A stretch of DNA of 64,000 bases from Streptomyces yangpuensis (GTDB taxonomy: Bacteria; Actinomycetota; Actinomycetes; Streptomycetales; Streptomycetaceae), in the NCBI RefSeq assembly GCF_001005295.1, contig NZ_LBMK01000002.1, forward strand, positions 302,879 to 366,878, given 5' to 3'. Made by a program: the position numbers and the translations under genes. Below are positions 58,842 to 64,000 of this stretch, piece after piece (the first letter of the stretch is position 1; every line of letters begins with the position of its first letter). The notes beneath the pieces are model-generated. The model did no database searches and was not told the origin of the DNA. It saw only the letters and a program-made list of their open reading frames with translations.

Positions 58842-60021
58842 CCTTGCTGATGTACTGGACCGGGCCCTCGCCCATGTTCGGGACGTAGGTCTTGGCGTTG
58901 TGCTGGCCGCCCGGGATCACCCGCAGGCTGGTGTGCACGGGCCCTTTGTTGCCGAAGGTGGCGACGAACTTCTGCACGTCGGGCAGGGTCTTCTTGTTGC
59001 TCTCGTTGTCGCCGACCTGGAAGGCGATGTAGACGTCCGGGCCCTTGGTGTCGATCAGCTGCTTGGCCAGCAGCTCCGGGTTGTTCTCGGCCTTCTCCTT
59101 GTCGTGGCCCTTCCACAGGGAGGAGTCCGGGACGATGTCCGGGCCGGAGGCGATCACGGCCTTGAACTTGTCCGGGTGCTTCAGCACGGCCTTCATCCCG
59201 GCGAACCCACCGGTGGAGGAGCCCATGAACGCCCAGCCGTCACGGGACTTCACCGTGCGGAAGTTCGCCTTCATCAGGTCCGGGACGTCCTCGGTCAGCC
59301 AGGTGCCCATCTTCGGCTGGCCGGGGATGTCGGAGCCGTCCCAGTAGACGCCCTTGTCGTCCGGTCCGGGGTTGAGCACCGGCATGGCCAGCAGGAAGGG
59401 CTTGCTCTTCCCCTCCGCGTACCACTTGCTGATGCTGGTCTGGAGGCCGAGGTCGGTGCCCATCCAGTAGTTGCTCGGGTAGCCCGCGCCGCCCGGCAGG
59501 GCGATCATGACCGGGAAGCCGCTCTTGGCGAACTTCGGGTCGTTGTACTCCTTGGGGGCCCAGACCCAGACCTTGCCCTTGAAGCCGGACTTCTTGCCGT
59601 CCAGGGTGGTCACGGCCACGTGCGTGCCGTCGGGCAGCGTCATCGAGTTCTTGAACTCGGCGGCCGGCCCCGTCGGCATCAGCATCCTGGAGTTCGCCGG
59701 CTGGGCGGTCCCCGAACCGCCCTGGCCGGAGCCCTTGCCGCCACCGTCCTGCCCGAAGGACACCGAGGAGCCCTTGTCGGTGAACGGGGGTATCTCGTAG
59801 TAGGTCATGACGCCGGCGGCTATGCCCGCGAGCGCGAGGACGGACACGCCGGCGATCAGCCAGCGGCGGCCCCTGCGGCGCGGCCGCTCGGGCTGTTCCT
59901 GCTCCCAGTGTCCCTGCGGCTGCTCGTACGGCCGGCCGTACTGGTCGCCGTAGGGCGGCTGCGGGGTGTGCCCCTCCGGCCTGTAAGGCTGGTGCTGCTG
60001 CCCCTCGGGTGCGTACGACAT
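58819..60021 (-). CDS. Membrane-anchored esterase (Ag85-like fold)
   Basis: 400-aa protein. Pro/Gln/Tyr-rich cytoplasmic N-terminus (1-50), one transmembrane helix (about 53-74, LIAGVSVLALAGIAAGVMTY), a Gly/Ser linker and an outer alpha/beta hydrolase of the antigen-85/esterase D-like family: GFPVMIALPGGAGYPSNYWMGTDLG, DGWAFMGSSTGGFAGMKAVLKHPDKF (nucleophile in GSSTGG), VIPGGQHNAKTY (His). Possibly acts on envelope lipids or esters. Confidence 0.9.
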   Translation of the reverse strand: MSYAPEGQQHQPYRPEGHTPQPPYGDQYGRPYEQPQGHWEQEQPERPRRRGRRWLIAGVSVLALAGIAAGVMTYYEIPPFTDKGSSVSFGQDGGGKGSGQGGSGTAQPANSRMLMPTGPAAEFKNSMTLPDGTHVAVTTLDGKKSGFKGKVWVWAPKEYNDPKFAKSGFPVMIALPGGAGYPSNYWMGTDLGLQTSISKWYAEGKSKPFLLAMPVLNPGPDDKGVYWDGSDIPGQPKMGTWLTEDVPDLMKANFRTVKSRDGWAFMGSSTGGFAGMKAVLKHPDKFKAVIASGPDIVPDSSLWKGHDKEKAENNPELLAKQLIDTKGPDVYIAFQVGDNESNKKTLPDVQKFVATFGNKGPVHTSLRVIPGGQHNAKTYVPNMGEGPVQYISKVMEGPVE

Positions 60022-60312
60022 GTGCGGTGACTCTCCGGCTGGTGCTGCCCCCACGGGGGCGGGTGGTCCGACGACTCGGTTCTTCCGTTCGGAAGATGAA
60101 CGTAAGTACGTCAGGGTTCCGCACTTTTCCTTCTCTTGGGGTTTCCTGGGGCAGCCCATTGCCCGGCCCTGCGCGCCTGGTCATCGCACATGCCGACGGG
60201 AGCGGTGCCCCGTCCGGCTGATGCACTCGGCCCTCGCCCAGGCCTTCCTCGGATGAGGGGGCCGGGACGAGGGCCGGGGCAGGACCGTTTTTCCGTTCTT
60301 CCGACTCCCTGG

Positions 60313-61050
60313 CTAGGCCGGGATCAGGGTCTTGCGGCGGCGCTTGCGCTGCGCCCCCGCCGAAAGCCTCAGCTCGATGATCGACCGTACGGCCGGCCAC
60401 TCCTCGTCGAGGATCGAGTAGAAGGCGGTGCTGCGGACGGCGCCGTCCAGCCCCCGAGAATGGGCCCGGCGGACCCCCTCGCAGGTGAAGCCGAGACGTT
60501 CCATCGCTGCCCGGGACCGGCCGTTGCGCGCGTCGGCGCGCAGCGAGATGCGCCGGACACCCCAGGTCTCGAAGGCGTGGCGGAGCATGAGCAGCTTCGC
60601 CTCGGTGTTGATGCCGGTGCCCTGGGCGGTCGGGGACAGCCAGGTATTGCCGATCTCGGCGGCATCGGGGATCGCCGTAGCCGGATCGCCGAACGGGACG
60701 CCGGGCACGGCGGGCCACACCAGCGGCCCCTGCCAGTAGTCGAGTTCCAGGAACCTGGTCGAACCGACCACCCGCCCGTCAGTGGCTCTGACGATGGCGA
60801 ACGGGAGCGATCGACCCGCAGCCTGATCGGCGAGGGCACGGTCGATGTACTCGTGTGACGCCTGCACCCCGTGGGGTACGGGGGTGAAGGCGTAAGTCGT
60901 ACGATCCTCGGCACCGGCCACGGCCAGGGCCTCGGTGTGGTGGGGTGCGAGGGGCTCGAGCCGCACGGTGCGGCCCGCGAGGTGTACGGGTACGGGCACG
61001 GAGCCTTCGGTCCTTCTGGGCGGTGGGGTGGTTGCACAGTCTGCGTCCAT
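60313..61050 (-). CDS. GNAT acetyltransferase (RimJ/RimL-like)
   Basis: 245-aa acetyltransferase: VHLAGRTVRLEPLAPHHTEALAVAG, VVGSTRFLELDYWQ, IGNTWLSPTAQGTGINTEAKLLMLRHAFETWGVRRISLRADARNGRSRAAMERLGFTCEGVRR, the RimJ/RimL pattern. It may acetylate a protein or small molecule. ATG 61050 preferred over 61074. The C-terminus is unusually basic (AQRKRRRKTLIPA). Confidence 0.9.
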   Translation of the reverse strand: MDADCATTPPPRRTEGSVPVPVHLAGRTVRLEPLAPHHTEALAVAGAEDRTTYAFTPVPHGVQASHEYIDRALADQAAGRSLPFAIVRATDGRVVGSTRFLELDYWQGPLVWPAVPGVPFGDPATAIPDAAEIGNTWLSPTAQGTGINTEAKLLMLRHAFETWGVRRISLRADARNGRSRAAMERLGFTCEGVRRAHSRGLDGAVRSTAFYSILDEEWPAVRSIIELRLSAGAQRKRRRKTLIPA

Positions 61051-61522
61051 GACGTCGCCCCCCGTGCAAAACACGAGTGAAAGGCGACCGGCTGTCAGGT
61101 GAACGCGAGTGGCTCAATGTAGCCCCTTGAAGTCCTTCCTTGAAGCCCCAATTTGGCAATGGTGTGACGCCGGTTTTCGCCGACTTGGGTCCCCGCGGCG
61201 GAGCGCCCGTAATCCTGATCTCCGGACATCCCTTCCCCTGCCCCGCGCAGGCCCCCCGGACGGCCGCCCGCACGGGCCCCGGACGCCGCGTGATCGCCCC
61301 TGACCTGCGATGATGCGGTGAGATCCGCGGCGCGGCCGAGCAGCCTCCCGCCTGTCGGCCGCACGGGAGCCCCGCGGCCCTGCCCGCCGGTCCGGGCTTC
61401 GAACGCATGGCCGTCGGTGATGTGTCCACGGGCGTGGGGATCCTCACGGTGCGACCCCTGCTCCGGACGCCCCGGAAACGCTGACGTGAGCACGCCCAGG
61501 CGAGCCTGAGATCATTCCGGGT
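61051..61522. other. Gene-poor intergenic region
   Basis: 472 bases between divergent genes. There is a short direct repeat CCTTGAAG (about 61124 and 61137) and an A/T-richer stretch (CCCCAATTTGGCAATGG), perhaps promoter DNA of the GNAT gene. A minus-strand open frame at 61095-61493 has no family features and is not called. Confidence 0.5.
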
Positions 61523-62197
61523 ATGGACGACGTACTGCGGCGACTGGCCGCCGTGGGGCCCTTCTTCGCGGTCCCGTACGGGCCGGAGCCGCCCGGGCCG
61601 GGCTTCCGGCCCCTCACCGCGCTGTACGGCGAGCAGCTCGGACCGTACGTGGCCGAGGTGGGCCGCCGGATCGGCAGCGGACCCGGCAGGGTGGCCGCCT
61701 CGACCGCGCAGTTCGGGATCGCCTCCCGGCTGTGGTCGGTCGGGCTGGGGTGCGCGGCCCTGGCCGGGCGGGTGCCGGACCTGGCCGCCGGCCGGGTGTG
61801 GTGGCGGCTGCCGGAGGAGGGCTCCCTCCAGCTCTGGCTGCCCGAGCCTGCGGCCCTCCCCGTCGACGGGCTCGGGGAGTCGGTCCTGGGCAACCTGGCC
61901 GTGCTGGAGGCGGGCCTGCGGCGGCGGTACGGGGTCTCCCCGACGGTCCTGCGGGGGAACGCCGCGTCCGGCCTGGTCGGCGCGCTGCGGGTGCTGATCG
62001 ACCGGGTCCCGGGCGGCGCGGCGGTCGAGACGGTACGCGCCCTGCTGGCCGAGGGCGGCGCGCTCGCGGGCACCGGCACGTTCCTCCACGAGGAGGGGCT
62101 CGGCGTGGCCTTCGTACGGCGCAGCTGCTGCCTGTACTACCGGGTCCCCGGCGGCGGCCTGTGCGGCGACTGCGTGCTGCGCACGCGGCGGGGCTGA
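61523..62197 (+). CDS. FhuF-like 2Fe-2S protein
   Basis: 224-aa protein whose C-terminus has the FhuF-type cluster motif C-C-x10-C-x2-C (SCCLYYRVPGGGLCGDCVLR), which binds a 2Fe-2S centre in ferric-siderophore reductases. The middle (SRLWSVGLGCAALAGRVPDLAAGRVWWRLPEEGSLQLWLPEP; LRGNAASGLVGALRVLIDR) fits actinobacterial FhuF-like proteins. It may release iron from siderophores in the cytoplasm. GATCAT lies 7 nt before the ATG, a degenerate leaderless pattern. Confidence 0.9.
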   Translation: MDDVLRRLAAVGPFFAVPYGPEPPGPGFRPLTALYGEQLGPYVAEVGRRIGSGPGRVAASTAQFGIASRLWSVGLGCAALAGRVPDLAAGRVWWRLPEEGSLQLWLPEPAALPVDGLGESVLGNLAVLEAGLRRRYGVSPTVLRGNAASGLVGALRVLIDRVPGGAAVETVRALLAEGGALAGTGTFLHEEGLGVAFVRRSCCLYYRVPGGGLCGDCVLRTRRG

Positions 62198-62300
62198 GCG
62201 GGCCGCGCGTTGGGCCGCGCGTCGGGCTGCGCGGCCCGTTCGGAGCAGGGGAGGGCGCGGCGCAGCGCCGCACGCGGGAGTGCGCCGTAGCGTCCCCCGC

Positions 62301-63731
62301 ATGACCGCAAGCACACCGCACCGGCCCGCCTCCCTCAGCCGACGTGCCGCCCTGACCGGGCTGGCCGCGGGAGCCGGGGCACTCGCCGTCGGGAGCACCG
62401 CCCGCACCGCGGCGGCCACCCCCACGCCGTCCACGCCGTCCGCGTCGTCCGCACCGCCTGTGCCGTCCGCGACGGCCTCGGATCCGGCACCGGGCGCGAT
62501 GCGGCTCTTCGACGATCCCGGATTCAACTTCGCGGGGCTGCTCGCGCTCGGCGCCGCCGGCATGCGTGCCTCCGAGGTCGGCGAGGTGCTGACGGCGGTC
62601 AACACGATCAACGCGGCCGGTCTCTCCGAGCAGACCTACACCGACACCTTCCGGTCCTGGGGCGACCGGCTCGCCGCGCCCCCGGCGGCCGGGCGGGACG
62701 GCCGCGGGACGCCCTCGCAGACCCGCCGCTTCCGCTCGCTGCGCGCGGCCCAGTACTACGCCCAGGCGCTGTTCTACGTGCTCGGGACCGACCGGCCGGC
62801 CGACGAGGAGGCGGTCTACCGCGCGGGACGCGACGCCTGGGACACCTTCGCCCGCCTCTGCACGCCCGCCGCCGTCACGGCGACCGTCCCGTGGGGCAGG
62901 ACCCGTCTCCCGCTCTGGTTCTTCCGCCCGGACGGTCCCGCCGAGCGGCGCCCCACCGTCATCCTCACCAACGGCAGTGACGGGCAGAACGTCGACATGT
63001 GGACCTACGGGGTGTCCGCAGCCCTCGACCGGGGCTGGAACGCCCTTGTTTACGACGGTCCCGGCCAGGGGCAGTTGCTGTTCGTGGAGGAGATCCCCTT
63101 CACCACCCGCTGGGAGACGGTGGTCCGTCCGATCGTCGACTGGCTGCTGCGCCGGGAGGACGTCGACGGCGACCGGATCGCCCTCACCGGCCTGAGTATG
63201 GGCGGCAACCTCGCTCCGCGCGCGGCCGCCTTCGAGCACCGGCTCGCCGCCGTCGCGGCCATGCCGGGCTGCCTCAGCCCCTGGCTGGGCTTCGACGAGG
63301 AGCTCCGCGCCATCGTCACGCCCGACAAGGCGGAGACCAACCGGGTGTGGAACGAGGAGGTCGTTCCGGAACTGACCCCGCAACTGGCGTTCACCGTCAA
63401 GAAGCGTTTCGAGATCTTCGACCGGCAGGCGCTGCGCCAGGCGCGCGAGGGCAAGGTCCTCACGGACCTCTGGACACCGGCCCAGGTCGCCATCGGCCTC
63501 GACATCACCAAGGTGGTCGGGCGGATCAAGGCCCCGACGCTGGTCCTGGACTACGACTTCGAGCAGTTCTATCCGGGGCAGCCGCGGCAGATGTACGAAC
63601 TGCTCCGCACGCGGCGGGAGTACGTGAAACTGACGAAGGCCACCGGGGCGCAGTTGCACTGCTCCCCGATGGCCCCGCAGCAGCACTGCGACGTCGTCTT
63701 CGACTGGCTCGCCGACGTCCTGCAGCGCTAG
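62301..63731 (+). CDS. Secreted FrsA-like alpha/beta hydrolase
   Basis: 476-aa exported hydrolase with a Tat signal (SLSRRAALTGLAAGAGALAVG, residues 10-35) and a Thr/Pro/Ser linker. A helical cap (70-200) is followed by the hydrolase: PTVILTNGSDGQNVDMW, NALVYDGPGQGQLLFVEEIPFT, nucleophile GLSMGGNLAPRAAAFE (Ser near 298), LVLDYDFEQFYPG and a C-terminal QQHCDVVFDWL with the His. Similar to 2,6-dihydropseudooxynicotine/FrsA-type hydrolases. TAGCGT lies 7 nt before the ATG. Confidence 0.92.
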   Translation: MTASTPHRPASLSRRAALTGLAAGAGALAVGSTARTAAATPTPSTPSASSAPPVPSATASDPAPGAMRLFDDPGFNFAGLLALGAAGMRASEVGEVLTAVNTINAAGLSEQTYTDTFRSWGDRLAAPPAAGRDGRGTPSQTRRFRSLRAAQYYAQALFYVLGTDRPADEEAVYRAGRDAWDTFARLCTPAAVTATVPWGRTRLPLWFFRPDGPAERRPTVILTNGSDGQNVDMWTYGVSAALDRGWNALVYDGPGQGQLLFVEEIPFTTRWETVVRPIVDWLLRREDVDGDRIALTGLSMGGNLAPRAAAFEHRLAAVAAMPGCLSPWLGFDEELRAIVTPDKAETNRVWNEEVVPELTPQLAFTVKKRFEIFDRQALRQAREGKVLTDLWTPAQVAIGLDITKVVGRIKAPTLVLDYDFEQFYPGQPRQMYELLRTRREYVKLTKATGAQLHCSPMAPQQHCDVVFDWLADVLQR

Positions 63732-63762
63732 GGAGTGTCTCGTCCTACCGGGTCCTGGGACC

Positions 63763-64000
63763 TCAGAAGGTGAGGTTCCAGGAGTCGATCCTGCCGGTGT
63801 CGCCGCCGGCGTTGTCGTTGACCCGGAGCTTCCAGGTGCCGCCCGCGACCTCGGAGGAGGCGTTGACGGTGTAGACCTGGTTGATGTTGTCGGTGCTGCC
63901 GCCGGAGCGGTTGTGCACCGTGTAGACGGAGCCGTCCGGGGCGATCAGGTCGACCTTGAGGTCACCGATGTAGGTGTGGACGATGTTCACGCCGACCTTG
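63763..64000 (-). CDS. Secreted protease P domain, partial
   Basis: C-terminal end of a protein whose start lies beyond the window. The visible 78 residues are a proprotein-convertase P (Homo B) domain: VNIVHTYIGDLKVDLIAPDGSVYTVHNRSGG, INQVYTVNASSEVAGGTWKLRVNDNAGGDTGRIDSWNLTF. In streptomycetes this domain ends secreted subtilisin-, trypsin- or M4-type proteases. Confidence 0.9.
   Translation of the reverse strand, partial: KVGVNIVHTYIGDLKVDLIAPDGSVYTVHNRSGGSTDNINQVYTVNASSEVAGGTWKLRVNDNAGGDTGRIDSWNLTF

Noticed and set aside
61095..61493. 132-codon minus-strand frame
   Set aside because: No Shine-Dalgarno or leaderless box, no family features, and arginine/glycine-rich composition.

Overview
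The window reads as a Streptomyces chromosome segment, or a very close relative. GC content is very high and third codon positions are almost all G or C. It carries two short chaplins, a melC1-melC2 tyrosinase operon, an LAXTG sortase substrate beside a SigE-type ECF sigma factor, a mycothiol-dependent formaldehyde dehydrogenase, DUF3040 and DUF5997 proteins, and many start codons fitted for leaderless transcription. About 60 protein genes are present. I found no rRNA, tRNA, CRISPR array or antibiotic biosynthesis cluster.

Layout. 1-9.1 kb: end of a chaplin gene, a secreted CBM2-GH18 chitinase, a SpoIIE-type phosphatase, an orphan LysR effector domain divergent from a DUF5997 gene, and a DoxX / TDT transporter pair separated by an iron-box-like palindrome. 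9.1-13 kb: five copies of a 31-bp tandem repeat, then an RNA-repair island. The island is a 763-residue RNA ligase fused to a polynucleotide kinase and a 3'-phosphatase, a 167-bp MITE-like element with 24-bp inverted ends, and a NYN-type nuclease gene. 13-17 kb: small enzymes and the LAXTG protein / ECF sigma / membrane protein operon. 17-26 kb: MarR with a divergent MFS exporter and HbpS-like protein, a GH20 lipoprotein, a secreted endonuclease I, a PfpI protein, an amino-acid-binding lipoprotein and a TerD protein. 26-37 kb: TetR with three operators facing a PAP2/DMT operon, RraA, a PNGase A-like protein, a Ser/Thr kinase, a squalene/phytoene synthase-like protein, a LysM lytic enzyme, and a DapA-like lyase divergent from its LysR. 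37-39.4 kb: mycothiol-dependent dehydrogenase and a secreted intradiol dioxygenase with a chitin-binding tail.

39.45-42.96 kb is the most unusual part. It is a 3.5-kb unit bounded by perfect 24-bp inverted repeats and TTA target duplications. Inside are a broken IS5-family transposase and two unrecognised genes: a membrane protein with a TolB/FlgO-like and helical-repeat outer region, and a lipoprotein. Spot base counts there are near 60 percent GC against about 70 percent outside. The unit lies against the Shine-Dalgarno sequence of the dioxygenase gene and has cut it off from its original upstream DNA.

43-64 kb: peptidase-like hydrolase, FG-GAP protein, PIG-L deacetylase, two acyl-CoA loci with palindromic operators, melanin genes, the second chaplin, three esterases/hydrolases, a FhuF-like Fe-S protein, and the C-terminal P domain of a secreted protease running off the end.

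The gene content suits a soil saprophyte: chitin and glycan breakdown, aromatic ring cleavage, melanin, aerial surface proteins and many one-component regulators. Starts were chosen from Shine-Dalgarno or leaderless promoter spacing, signal peptides and overlaps. Functions come from motifs read by eye, not from database searches.
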